From: DSBN01 sp041686355
GTDB taxonomy: Bacteria; Spirochaetota; Spirochaetia; DSM-16054; Sediminispirochaetaceae
Direction of reading: 5' to 3'
Assembly: GCA_041686355.1 (NCBI GenBank)
Contig: JAWLDZ010000001.1
Location: forward strand, 39,953-103,952
Length of the DNA stretch: 64,000 bases
This document shows positions 1 to 8,018 of this stretch, one piece after another. Below the pieces are notes generated by a model. That model was not told the DNA's origin. It worked only from the letters and a program-made list of their open reading frames with translations, and did not search any database. The translations under genes and the position numbers were made by a program. Position 1 is the stretch's first letter. Every line of letters starts with the position of its first letter.

Positions 1-113
1 TTATCCGGTGATGGGACGCCCTTCGAGTCTTTCTTGCTACCCTTTTTAGGGGAATCTTCTTGTTTTTGAAAAGCCTGCAACTTGTAGGCTTGTATCGCAT
101 GGCGGTTTTTCAT
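1..113 (-). CDS. Possible partial small protein, N-terminal 37 residues
   Basis: An open frame begins with ATG at 113 and runs off the left edge with no stop. The 37 visible residues are basic and lysine/serine-rich and start MKNRHAIQAYKLQAFQKQ. No family is recognised. There is no clear Shine-Dalgarno sequence upstream of the ATG, and a short inverted repeat (AAGCCT/AGGCTT, about 73-93) lies inside the frame. It could be a real N-terminus or a chance frame. The sequence left of the window would decide. Confidence 0.35.
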   Translation of the reverse strand, partial: MKNRHAIQAYKLQAFQKQEDSPKKGSKKDSKGVPSPD

Positions 114-154
114 GGTTCTATTGTATCAATCACTTCACACTTAGACAATTATTA

Positions 155-295
155 GTGGTTCAAAGCTTGGGGGAATTTAGATTTAATCTGGAACCACACT
201 CTATCAGTATAGAAAAAGCCACTTTAAATGGTCAGTTTTAAGTAGAAACTCTTCATCAGCGTGTACGATGACGCATCCCCCAAGCTTTGAACCAC
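155..295. mobile_element. 141-bp MITE-like element with 20-bp terminal inverted repeats
   Basis: The segment is bounded by perfect 20-bp inverted repeats, 155-174 (begins GTGGTTCAAAGCTTGG) and 276-295 (its exact reverse complement), with 101 bp between. A further inverted copy of the outer heptamer, GAACCAC, lies at 191-197. No open frame of useful length is inside. No convincing target-site duplication flanks it. Size and layout fit a non-autonomous transposable element or the fused ends of a deleted insertion sequence. A structured non-coding RNA is the alternative. No second copy was seen in the window. Confidence 0.5.
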
Positions 296-326
296 AAAAT
301 TTTTCCAGCATTTCTTATAGGCTCCC

Positions 327-355
327 TTGACAATTTTTTAATAAATCGGTATAAA
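327..355 (+). promoter_or_regulatory. Sigma-70 type promoter of tRNA-Phe
   Basis: TTGACA at 327-332 and TATAAA at 350-355 are separated by exactly 17 bp. The expected transcription start near 362 lies a few bases before the tRNA at 369. This is one of the best promoter matches in the window. Confidence 0.8.
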
Positions 356-368
356 TACACTCGTTCGT

Positions 369-441
369 GCCGCTGTAGCTCAGTCGGTAGAGCAGGGGAC
401 TGAAAATCCCCGTGTCAACAGTTCAATTCTGTTCGGCGGCA
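369..441 (+). tRNA. tRNA-Phe (GAA anticodon)
   Basis: A complete cloverleaf can be drawn. The acceptor stem pairs GCCGCTG with CGGCGGC (one G-T pair), the D-arm begins GCTC, the anticodon stem GGGGA/TCCCC holds the loop CTGAAAA with anticodon GAA, and the T-arm is AACAG-TTCAATT-CTGTT. The discriminator base is A at 441. The CCA end is not encoded (ACAG follows), so a CCA-adding enzyme is needed. The gene stands alone between its own promoter and terminator. Confidence 0.97.
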
Positions 442-446
442 CAGAT

Positions 447-478
447 AAGCGTTGAGCCTTATGCTCAACGCTTTTTTT
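447..478 (+). terminator. Rho-independent terminator of tRNA-Phe
   Basis: A perfect 11-bp stem (AAGCGTTGAGC at 447-457 and its complement at 463-473) closes a 5-base loop and runs into a T tract at 472-478, right after the tRNA. Confidence 0.92.
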
Positions 479-573
479 ATGTCTGCAGTATCTACCCCGC
501 AGTGTCTATATGTCCACAGTGTTATCGGTTATACCCACGGTATTACATCAATTACAGTCAGCACTCGAGCTGT

Positions 574-1227
574 TCACGTTTTCAAAGCAGCTGAGACCTC
601 ACCGTTAACCGGATCAACATCTACCACCGCGTAGCGGCCATCTTTAAAAGCACCTGGATTGATAACATGGCTGGGGCCATACACTTTGTGTCCGAAGGAC
701 TCATGTATATGTCCTGAAAGCACCAACAGCGGTTGTCGGGCCGCCATCCACTCAGATAGGCGATGACTACCGACATGTTTTATTTTCATCGCCCGATCGG
801 CTACAGTATTATGAGGAGGCTGATGGCTGACTAAAATGAGCGGCTGAGCTGCATCAGCGGGCAGTTGTTCCAGAAAAGCTGCAATTTGTTGTTCCAATAT
901 CTCATAGGGGGTATCTATCGGTCCCGGCATAGCACCACTGAGACCCGCCCACAAAGCTCCCTGAATTTCTTCGGGTTCCGCACCTAAGAGCACCCCCTCG
1001 TCCCGCAAATAGGATTCGATTTCTCGATTATCACAATTCCCTGCTACTGACCGCACTTTCGGATGAAGCTCTCCTAGTTTGTCCAAAACTCTGCGCGCAT
1101 CAGCTACCCCGCCAAAGTGGGTGAGATCTCCTATGCAGATCAGAAGGTCCGCATGTGCGGCCTCATCGCGACATTTCTCAAGGGCATCTTCATTCCCGTG
1201 AATATCAGAAACTACCAGCATTCGCAT
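574..1227 (-). CDS. Calcineurin-like metallophosphoesterase
   Basis: A 217-residue cytoplasmic enzyme of the Icc/YfcE-like metallophosphoesterase family, expected to hydrolyse phosphodiesters with a two-metal centre. All family motifs are visible: D8-x-H10, GDLTHFGG with D34, GNCDN with N64 and D66, SHQPPH near 133 and SGHIHESFG near 170. The start ATG has an AGGAGGT site 5 bases upstream. No signal peptide or membrane segment is present. The physiological substrate (cyclic nucleotide or other phosphodiester) cannot be told from sequence. It sits alone between the tRNA and the ABC transporter genes, with a short tandem repeat just upstream. Confidence 0.85.
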   Translation of the reverse strand: MRMLVVSDIHGNEDALEKCRDEAAHADLLICIGDLTHFGGVADARRVLDKLGELHPKVRSVAGNCDNREIESYLRDEGVLLGAEPEEIQGALWAGLSGAMPGPIDTPYEILEQQIAAFLEQLPADAAQPLILVSHQPPHNTVADRAMKIKHVGSHRLSEWMAARQPLLVLSGHIHESFGHKVYGPSHVINPGAFKDGRYAVVDVDPVNGEVSAALKT

Positions 1228-1263
1228 ACTTACCTCCTATTTTGGGCATAAACAAATCTACTA

Positions 1264-1296
1264 TAGCCTCTATTTAGCCTCTATTTAGCCTCTATT
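1264..1296. repeat. Three tandem copies of an 11-bp unit
   Basis: The unit TAGCCTCTATT is repeated three times without mismatch, between the ABC ATPase gene and the phosphoesterase gene. A related 11-bp tandem repeat occurs near 42257-42282. On the minus strand both contain AATAGAG. Confidence 0.85.
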
Positions 1297-1320
1297 TTAA
1301 GTGTAGAGATAGACAAGGAA

Positions 1321-2028
1321 TCAGGCAAGCAGGGTATAGAGCTGCTGCTCCAGCTCTAATATGGCGTGCTCCTTCAAAGAACGCTGCTCACGGGGCACGG
1401 GGTTTGGTATGGCGGCTTGAATCTCGGCGGGGGGACCGTACAAGACTACAATCGTGTCGCCCAGCAGGAGGGCTTCCTGAATATCATGAGTAACAAATAC
1501 GGCGGTACGCCGATCGTAGTTCCACAGCTTCTCAAATAATTCGATCAGGGAGAGCTTAAGGTGCAGATCCAGGGCCTGGAAGGGTTCATCCATCAGCATT
1601 ACAGCGGCTGGATAGGCAAAAGCTCTGGCAACGGCTGCCCTTTGCCGCATTCCTCCGGACAATTCGTGGGGATAATAATCGGTGAATCGACTGAGGCCTA
1701 CCATCTCCAAAAACTTACTGCAGCGCACAGAGGCGTCCTTGGCTTGCATAAACGGCGATAGTACCAGCTCGATGTTCTTTCTTACACTCTTCCAAGGCAA
1801 AAGGCGCGGCTCCTGAAAGAGATAGCTGATACGTTCATCACTAATTCCGCTCACACTGCCAAGAGCCGGACTCAACAGGCCTGAGATAAGATTGAGCAGG
1901 GTTGTTTTTCCACAGCCGGAAGGTCCCAGGACTGCTGTCACATGGCGGTCGGGTATTTCAAAAGAGAAATTATCAAAGACCGTTAAATCTTTAAATGTGA
2001 GGCTTAACTGATTACATTGAATCGGCAT
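1321..2028 (-). CDS. ABC transporter ATPase, NitT/TauT (SsuB/TauB-like) family
   Basis: The nucleotide-binding subunit (235 residues) of an uptake transporter of the nitrate/sulfonate/taurine type. It shows Walker A GPSGCGKTT near residues 35-43, the signature LSGGMRQR, Walker B MLMDEPF and the switch histidine in FVTHD. I place the start at ATG 2028 because GGAG lies 8 bases upstream. The frame is open to 2061, but that start has no ribosome site. It overlaps the 3' end of the permease gene by 17 bp, which suggests coupled translation. It works with the permease and binding protein encoded just upstream. The substrate is not predictable here: taurine, sulfonates, nitrate and thiamine precursors all use this family. 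Confidence 0.9.
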   Translation of the reverse strand: MPIQCNQLSLTFKDLTVFDNFSFEIPDRHVTAVLGPSGCGKTTLLNLISGLLSPALGSVSGISDERISYLFQEPRLLPWKSVRKNIELVLSPFMQAKDASVRCSKFLEMVGLSRFTDYYPHELSGGMRQRAAVARAFAYPAAVMLMDEPFQALDLHLKLSLIELFEKLWNYDRRTAVFVTHDIQEALLLGDTIVVLYGPPAEIQAAIPNPVPREQRSLKEHAILELEQQLYTLLA

Positions 2029-2857
2029 ACAAACGGCTCCATGACATGCTGTGGAGTCCAAGGCTGAGAAGCCATTGGCTGCCGGCGCTCAACAGTATCG
2101 CAACTGCCGTCCAGGCAAATACCTGGGCAGTCTCAAGGCTCATCTGGGATAACTGCATCTCACTCCCCACTCCCCAATTCGGAAGGCTCAATACTTCTGC
2201 TGCCACCACCACCTTCCAGGTGAGGCCCAAAGCGGTTTGGGCTCCTGATATTACATACGGTACTACTGAAGGAATCGAGATGTGCAGCAGTCGGCGAGTA
2301 GAATCTAAGCCATAGGCTCGTCCCATCTGCAGCAGTTTTTCGTCGGTCTGTCGGATACCAACAATTATATTTTGAGTGATAACCGGAAAGGCTATGAGAA
2401 AGGAGGAGAAAATCGGCACAGTACCGGTCTTAAACCACAACAGGGCGATTAGAATTACCGACATAATCGGGGTGGTTCTAATAACAGCAATGAGGGGCTT
2501 GAAAAGAGCATGCAGGGGAAGGCTTATGCCGGCGGCAATGCCGACAATAACACCCACCAACAACGAAATAAAAAAACCTGTTAAGCCGCGCAGAAGGGTG
2601 ACCCACACGGACATCCAAAAATCATTACTTTGCAGCAGGGCCAGCAGCTCGCGAATTACTGTCGGCGGGGGAGGAAGGATTATGGCGGCATCCATCAGTA
2701 CCGCAGCCGCCCACCAGGTTCCCAGCAGGACTATGACCGCTGCCCCTGAGATGCACATGTTACGAAAGCGCAGAACAGTTCTGGCATGTTCTGCGCTGCG
2801 CATATTTTGTGAGCGCTTTTTTCGTGAGCCCTTATTGGGTGAGGTAGAACCCATCAT
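2012..2857 (-). CDS. ABC transporter permease, NitT/TauT (SsuC-like) family
   Basis: A 281-residue inner-membrane permease with about six hydrophobic segments. The basic N-terminus (KGSRKKRSQ) is cytoplasmic. The loop around MGRAYGLDSTRRLLHISIPSV matches the EAA-type ATPase-docking motif of binding-protein-dependent permeases. An AGGAGG site lies about 11 bases before the double ATG at 2857/2854. The gene starts inside the last codons of the binding-protein gene (26-bp overlap) and its end overlaps the ATPase gene, so the three subunits are tightly coupled. Confidence 0.9.
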   Translation of the reverse strand: MMGSTSPNKGSRKKRSQNMRSAEHARTVLRFRNMCISGAAVIVLLGTWWAAAVLMDAAIILPPPPTVIRELLALLQSNDFWMSVWVTLLRGLTGFFISLLVGVIVGIAAGISLPLHALFKPLIAVIRTTPIMSVILIALLWFKTGTVPIFSSFLIAFPVITQNIIVGIRQTDEKLLQMGRAYGLDSTRRLLHISIPSVVPYVISGAQTALGLTWKVVVAAEVLSLPNWGVGSEMQLSQMSLETAQVFAWTAVAILLSAGSQWLLSLGLHSMSWSRLYADSM

Positions 2858-3827
2858 CCGGCAGTTGTCCTCCTACGGAGGCGGGATTAAAATCCAGTAG
2901 GACCTGTAAAAACTCTTCCATTATCGGCTGTGCTGCGGCAGAAGGTATAAACTTTAAGTTGCAGTGGGGAATAGCCGGTTCAGCCAATGCGGCGGGCATA
3001 ACCTCATATTTTCCGATCAATTCGGCGGCTTCCGCGGGATTACTATTTACCCATTCAATTGATTCGGAATAGGCCTCCAGAAAGCGCTCAACCAGTTCAG
3101 GACGTTCATCCGCTAGCTGAGGTTTTACCACTACTACCGTAATCGGATAAGTGGTTTCTCCTCCCTGAATGTTCTTCCAAGTAGACTGAAAATCGAGAAC
3201 CCTTTCCACGTCCCCGGCCTTGGTACTCACCATGGTCACAAAGGGTTCGGGTAAAATTGCGGTGTCGATTTTGCCGGAAATGAGAAGCTGGGCCAGTTGC
3301 GGCCCGCTGCTGACGGAAAAATCAACCTGTACATCCTCAGCCGGATCCAGTCCCTGCTGGGAGAGCAAGTATTGAAACAGGTAATCCGGGGTGGCCCCTT
3401 TCCCAATCGAGTGGACGGTTTTATCCTGCAGGTCGCTCCATTCACTAATTTCCGGATCGCGGCTCAGCAGATGGAGAACCCCCATTCCTACCACAGCACC
3501 CAGTTTGTAGCCGGGTCCGTCGGTGTACATCTTAGCCGCCATGTTAGCCGGGAAGACTGCAAAATCGAGCTCGCCTCCGGCAACTCTAGAGACCATCATG
3601 TTCGGAGAGGGAAGTACAGTAAAATTAGTGTCCACCCCCGGCCCCAATTCCGGGACATCTTCAAACATCTTTATCATTCCGAAGCCCGAGGGGCCCTTCA
3701 GTGCAGCGGCTTCGATGGTGATTTCTTCCGACTCTTTTACCTCCTGCATCCCCCGTGCAGCGAGATTCATTCCTGCACTGCCTAGCAGCAGTGCTGCAGT
3801 TAAAATGATTGCGTAGCTTCGTCTCAT
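2832..3827 (-). CDS. ABC transporter substrate-binding protein, NMT1/SsuA-like
   Basis: The exported solute-binding subunit (331 residues from ATG 3827). I chose this ATG because GGGAG lies 5 bases before it. A GTG at 3833 overlaps that site. A signal peptide is clear: basic MRRSYA, a hydrophobic stretch, then a likely cleavage after NLAARG. No lipobox cysteine is seen, so it is probably periplasmic. The mature part resembles NitT/TauT-type binding proteins (GELDFAVFPANMAAKMY, KIDTAILPEPF). It follows tyrS by about 10 bp on the same strand, an unusual place for a transporter. The ligand is unknown. Confidence 0.85.
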   Translation of the reverse strand: MRRSYAIILTAALLLGSAGMNLAARGMQEVKESEEITIEAAALKGPSGFGMIKMFEDVPELGPGVDTNFTVLPSPNMMVSRVAGGELDFAVFPANMAAKMYTDGPGYKLGAVVGMGVLHLLSRDPEISEWSDLQDKTVHSIGKGATPDYLFQYLLSQQGLDPAEDVQVDFSVSSGPQLAQLLISGKIDTAILPEPFVTMVSTKAGDVERVLDFQSTWKNIQGGETTYPITVVVVKPQLADERPELVERFLEAYSESIEWVNSNPAEAAELIGKYEVMPAALAEPAIPHCNLKFIPSAAAQPIMEEFLQVLLDFNPASVGGQLPDDGFYLTQ

Positions 3828-3837
3828 AGACACTCCC

Positions 3838-5070
3838 TTACTTTATTATTACTCGAAAATACCGCTTTTTCCCTGCCCGCAGCAAAAGCTCGTTGTCCAC
3901 CAGTTCATCGGCGGTAACACTCTCCTCAATATCCTCAATTTTGCGGTCATTGACTATCGCCCCTCCCTGCTTTACCAGTCGGCGGGCTTCACTTTTTGAA
4001 GCACAGAGGCTGGTGCGGGAGAACAGATCCATCACATTGATACCGGCTTCAAGTTCAGCTGCTTCTACTTCCAAGGAGGGTATCCCGTCACGGTCGGCCA
4101 CGCCTCCGGATGAAAAAGCGGCCTTTGAAGCCTCCAGAGATTTATTGGCCTCTTCCTCGCCATGTATAATCTTAGTCTGCTCCCAGGCGAGCCTTTCCTT
4201 CGCTTTATTGATATCCTGTCCCTCCAGTTTTGCCAGCTCGGCAATTTCATCCATCGACAGGAAGGTAAACATCTTCAAAAAGCGCTCTACATCGGCATCA
4301 TTCACGTTACGCCAATATTGAAAAAACTCGTAGGGTGAGCATAATTCCGGATTAAGGAAAATTGCTCCGCGCTCGGACTTGCCCATTTTTTTGCCGTCCG
4401 CCCGGGTGATAAGAGGAAATGTCAAACCGTGAGCCTCGTTTCCATCCATCCGTCGTATTAGTTCAACGCCGCTTACTATGTTTCCCCACTGATCATCACC
4501 GCCTACCTGCAGTTTACAGTTGTGCTCACGATTCAGCATGAGAAAGTCATAGGACTGCAGCAGCATGTAGTTGAACTCGATAAAGGAGAGCCCCCGCTCC
4601 AGGCGCTGCTTGTAGGCCTCAAAAGTCAGCATCCGGTTTACCGAGAAGTGTCGGCCGACGTCCCGCAAAAACTCAATGTAGTTCAGACCGCCCAGCCAGT
4701 CGTAGTTATTAACCATAACCGCTCGACCTTCGGTAAAATCAATCAGCTTGGAGGCACCGCTCTTGATCGCTTTTTCATTCTCGCGGATTTCTTCCAGGGT
4801 GATAATTTTACGCATCTCGGTTTTTCCTGAGGGGTCACCGATCAAGCCTGTTCCCCCCCCCACCACTACAATCGGCCGATGGCCGTGCTGCTGAAGGTGG
4901 GCCATGGCATAAAAGGGCACCATATGCCCGATATGCAGGCTGCGGGCAGTCGGATCAACCCCGACGTAAAAGCTCACACTCTCCTGCCCCATAATCTCTT
5001 CAAGTCGCTCTATATCGGTACACTGCTGTAAAAAGCCGCGCTGTTTTAATTCTTCAAGTCCTGATGTCAT
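3838..5070 (-). CDS. tyrS: Tyrosyl-tRNA synthetase
   Basis: A cytoplasmic class I synthetase charging tRNA-Tyr. The 410-residue length is typical. HIGH is at 46-49 in SLHIGHMVP. The KMSKS loop reads KKMGKSERG near residue 230. Tyrosine-pocket segments such as YMLLQSYDF and VGGDDQWGNI are present. The C-terminal 60 residues form an S4 RNA-binding domain (SKSEARRLVKQGGAIVNDRKI). AGGAG lies 9 bases before the ATG, and only 2 bases separate it from the stop of glyS, so it belongs to the gltX-glyS-tyrS operon. Confidence 0.97.
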   Translation of the reverse strand: MTSGLEELKQRGFLQQCTDIERLEEIMGQESVSFYVGVDPTARSLHIGHMVPFYAMAHLQQHGHRPIVVVGGGTGLIGDPSGKTEMRKIITLEEIRENEKAIKSGASKLIDFTEGRAVMVNNYDWLGGLNYIEFLRDVGRHFSVNRMLTFEAYKQRLERGLSFIEFNYMLLQSYDFLMLNREHNCKLQVGGDDQWGNIVSGVELIRRMDGNEAHGLTFPLITRADGKKMGKSERGAIFLNPELCSPYEFFQYWRNVNDADVERFLKMFTFLSMDEIAELAKLEGQDINKAKERLAWEQTKIIHGEEEANKSLEASKAAFSSGGVADRDGIPSLEVEAAELEAGINVMDLFSRTSLCASKSEARRLVKQGGAIVNDRKIEDIEESVTADELVDNELLLRAGKKRYFRVIIK

Positions 5071-5072
5071 TC

Positions 5073-6410
5073 TCAGTCTCTCCTGTAATTCTTTATCTCT
5101 GTTCGTATTTTTTGTGCAAGTTCCGAGACTGAAACACGCTCCTGCTTCATCGAATCCCGGTAGCGGATTGTAACGGTGTTATCTTCTTTTGTATCGTAAT
5201 CTATGGTGATACAAAAGGGTGTTCCGATCTCATCCTGCCGGCGGTATCGACGACCGATCGCCCCGCTTTGATCGTAAAAGGTAGCATAATCCTCGCGCAG
5301 CTCTTTTTCGATACTCTTGGCCAGTTCGGCAATACCGTCTTTTTTTACCAAGGGCAGCACCGCTACTGTTACCGGGGCTACAAGTGGATGAAAATGCATG
5401 ACAGTACGGGTTTCTCCATCTTCCAATTGCTGCTCTTCGTATGCATCGGAGAGAACCATCAGGACCGAACGGGTCAAACCGGCGGAGGTCTCGATTACAT
5501 ACGGAACATAGCGCTCACGGGTCTGGTCGTCGAGGTAGGTCATATCCTTCCGGGAAAATTCGGCATGCCGGCTAAGGTCAAAGTCGGTCCGCGAGTGAAT
5601 TCCCTCCAGCTCCTGCCAGCCCATGGGGAAGTAGAATTCGATGTCAAAGGCGTCCTTTGCATAATGAGCCAGTTCATCCGGTCCGTGCTGGTGGAAGCGC
5701 AGTTTGTCCTTGCGGATTCCGAGCTTGTTGTAATAGTTAATCCGCTCGTTTTTCCAGTATTCAAACCATTCCTGATCGTCCCCGGGTTTTACAAAAAACT
5801 GCATTTCCATCTGCTCGAACTCGAGGGTGCGGAAAATAAAGTTCTTGGTAGTTATCTCGTTTCGAAAAGCCTTTCCGACCTGGGCAATCCCAAAGGGTAT
5901 CCTCACCCGACTGGTCTGCACTACATTTTTGAAGTTTACAAAAATACCCTGGGCAGTCTCCGGCCGCAGATACACGATGTTATCTTCGCTTTTTACCGCT
6001 CCCATATAAGTAGAGAACATCAGATTGAAATCACGGGGTTCGGTAAACTCACCCTTCACCCCACAGACCGGGCAGGCTGCTTCCAGATCTATCTGATCGG
6101 CCCGAAACCGGCTTTTACAATTTTTACAGTCGACCAGGGGGTCAGAAAAGTTATCCACATGTCCCGATGCTTCCCAGGTGCGCGGATGCATCATGATAGC
6201 GGCGTCCAAACCTACAATACTGTCATGGAGCTGGGTCATCTCCTTCCACCAGAAATGTTCAACGTTATTCTTCAGTTCTACTCCGAGGGGACCGTAATCC
6301 CAGGCACCGGTTAAACCTCCGTAGATTTCGCTTGATTGGTAGACAAAGCCCCGTCGCTTGCATAGCGAAACCAGTTTGTCCATTGTTACTTCCGTTGTTG
6401 CCTCTGCCAT
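5073..6410 (-). CDS. glyS: Glycyl-tRNA synthetase, single-subunit class II type
   Basis: A homodimeric (alpha2) glycyl-tRNA synthetase of 445 residues. It is distinct from the tetrameric alpha2-beta2 enzyme of most proteobacteria. Class II motifs are present: motif 2 around FRNEITTKNFIFRTLEFEQME, motif 3 around ETSAGLTRSVLMVL, and a C-terminal anticodon-binding domain beginning VAPVTVAVLPLV. A zinc-like CKNC...CPVC insertion lies near residues 96-120. The ATG shares its A with the TAA stop of gltX (TAATG), so translation is coupled to gltX. Confidence 0.97.
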   Translation of the reverse strand: MAEATTEVTMDKLVSLCKRRGFVYQSSEIYGGLTGAWDYGPLGVELKNNVEHFWWKEMTQLHDSIVGLDAAIMMHPRTWEASGHVDNFSDPLVDCKNCKSRFRADQIDLEAACPVCGVKGEFTEPRDFNLMFSTYMGAVKSEDNIVYLRPETAQGIFVNFKNVVQTSRVRIPFGIAQVGKAFRNEITTKNFIFRTLEFEQMEMQFFVKPGDDQEWFEYWKNERINYYNKLGIRKDKLRFHQHGPDELAHYAKDAFDIEFYFPMGWQELEGIHSRTDFDLSRHAEFSRKDMTYLDDQTRERYVPYVIETSAGLTRSVLMVLSDAYEEQQLEDGETRTVMHFHPLVAPVTVAVLPLVKKDGIAELAKSIEKELREDYATFYDQSGAIGRRYRRQDEIGTPFCITIDYDTKEDNTVTIRYRDSMKQERVSVSELAQKIRTEIKNYRRD

Positions 6411-7885
6411 TATGAAACCTCGCTTTGTAAAAGGGTTATTGCACGGTCGATCCGCTCTAATGTTTTATCTATACCTAACAGACGTATCGATCCAAATAAG
6501 GGCGGTGATGTACGGCTGCCGGTAATCGCCACGCGCACCGGCATCAGCATCGCTCCTAATTTTACTTCAAGTTCCTCTGCTTTCTGCCGCAGCAGCTCCT
6601 CTGTACGCTCTTCTCCAAGCGACTCAAACCCCGCCATAAGCTCTCGGTCGGCTTGCAGTATTTCGATGGTTTTCGCCGCATCGAGTTTTTTCGGAATCAA
6701 TTCTTCTGCGTCATAGCCCTCGATTTCTTGAAACAAGAACCGGGAGAGCGGCACAATGTCGGGCAAAAAGTGGAGACGCTCTTTCATCAAGGGCATCATT
6801 TCCCGCAGCTTCTCCATTTGATCATCCGTGGGCGGTGTACCGACAACATTTTCTTTCTGCAGATAGGGAAGCAGCAGCTCAATCAGCTCTTCGTCCTTTT
6901 TCTCACGGATATACTGACCGTTAAACCACTCCAGCTTCTTATAATCGAAGACCGCCGGAGCTTTGTTCAGTTTTTCCAGCACAAACAGCTCCTCGAGCTC
7001 GTCTTTTGTGAAAAACTCGCGTTTATCATCGTAAGACCAGCCAAGAAGAGAAATGTAGTTGATAACTGCTTCCGGCAGGTAGCCCTGGCGGCGAAACTCG
7101 ATTACCGAGGTTGCCCCATGGCGCTTGGACAGCTTCTGGCCGTCTTTGCCCATTACCATTGGAAGGTGGCAGTACTGCGGAGGCTCCCAGCCGAAGGCCT
7201 CGTACAGAAGAATATGCAGGGGGCCGGAGGGTATCCACTCTTGGGCCCGCATAATATGGGTGATGGCCATCAGGTGGTCGTCGACTACGTTTGCCAGATG
7301 GTAGGTGGGAAAACCATCTGATTTAAGCAAAACCGGATCGGCGGGAATATCTGTATTCTTTTTTTTCATCTCCCCCAGCAGAATGTCCTCGAAGACAGTA
7401 GTTCCTTCCAGGGGAACCTTAAAACGTACAACCGGCTTATGTCCCTGGCGGAGGTACTCTTTCCGCTGATCTTCGGTAAGGTTACGACAGCGGCGGTCAT
7501 AGCCCTGACCCTTCTTTTCCTGTTTCTGTTGTTCCCGCAGGGCATCCAAGCGCTCGGAGCTGCAGAAACAGTAATAAGCATTACCACTCTCAACTAACTG
7601 CTCTGCATAGCGGGTATACAAATCAAAGCGCTCAGACTGGACATACGGACCGTAGCCGCCGTCTTTGTTGGGACCTTCATCCCATTCGATCCCGAGCCAC
7701 TCGAAGGTATCATACAGATCCTGCAGGGCTTGATCGTTATAGCGCTCCCGATCGGTATCCTCTACACGCAGAATAAAGGAGCCTCCCTGGGAACGGGCAA
7801 AAAAGTAGTTGAAAAGAGCTGTGCGCACACCGCCGATGTGCTGCAGTCCGGTAGGAGACGGTGCATACCGTACACGTACACTCAT
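6410..7885 (-). CDS. gltX: Glutamyl-tRNA synthetase
   Basis: A class I synthetase of 491 residues. The HIGH motif reads HIGG at 16-19 (APSPTGLQHIGG), as in many GltX proteins. The second signature is KLSKRHGA. The C-terminal half holds the helical anticodon-binding region. AAGAGG lies 8 bases before the ATG, and a strong promoter lies about 50 bp upstream, so this is the first gene of the gltX-glyS-tyrS-transporter run. Whether it also charges tRNA-Gln, with later amidation by GatCAB, cannot be judged from this window. Confidence 0.97.
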   Translation of the reverse strand: MSVRVRYAPSPTGLQHIGGVRTALFNYFFARSQGGSFILRVEDTDRERYNDQALQDLYDTFEWLGIEWDEGPNKDGGYGPYVQSERFDLYTRYAEQLVESGNAYYCFCSSERLDALREQQKQEKKGQGYDRRCRNLTEDQRKEYLRQGHKPVVRFKVPLEGTTVFEDILLGEMKKKNTDIPADPVLLKSDGFPTYHLANVVDDHLMAITHIMRAQEWIPSGPLHILLYEAFGWEPPQYCHLPMVMGKDGQKLSKRHGATSVIEFRRQGYLPEAVINYISLLGWSYDDKREFFTKDELEELFVLEKLNKAPAVFDYKKLEWFNGQYIREKKDEELIELLLPYLQKENVVGTPPTDDQMEKLREMMPLMKERLHFLPDIVPLSRFLFQEIEGYDAEELIPKKLDAAKTIEILQADRELMAGFESLGEERTEELLRQKAEELEVKLGAMLMPVRVAITGSRTSPPLFGSIRLLGIDKTLERIDRAITLLQSEVS

Positions 7886-7938
7886 ATATTAAACCTCTTG
7901 TTGCAGTAAGATAGTAGTTACTCTTCACAGTTCACGCA

Positions 7939-7967
7939 ATTATACGCTTGCAGAAAAACAGGGTCAA
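7939..7967 (-). promoter_or_regulatory. Sigma-70 type promoter of the gltX operon
   Basis: Read on the minus strand, TTGACC (7962-7967) and TATAAT (7939-7944) are 17 bp apart. The predicted transcript starts near 7932, giving a leader of about 47 nt before gltX. A near-direct repeat of the -35 region (TGACCCTATTCCTTGACCCTG) lies just upstream. Confidence 0.8.
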
Positions 7968-8018
7968 GGAATAGGGTCAGAGAATCGTGAGGGAACAGGG
8001 CTGTTGTAAAAAAAGTGC

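Noticed and set aside
5268..6314. Long plus-strand open frame of 348 codons opposite glyS
   Set aside because: It is antisense to a motif-complete glycyl-tRNA synthetase, has no ribosome site and shows no recognisable domain.
7886..7938. T-box or other riboswitch in the gltX leader
   Set aside because: The leader is only about 47 nt, too short for a T-box, and no T-box sequence or terminator hairpin is present.
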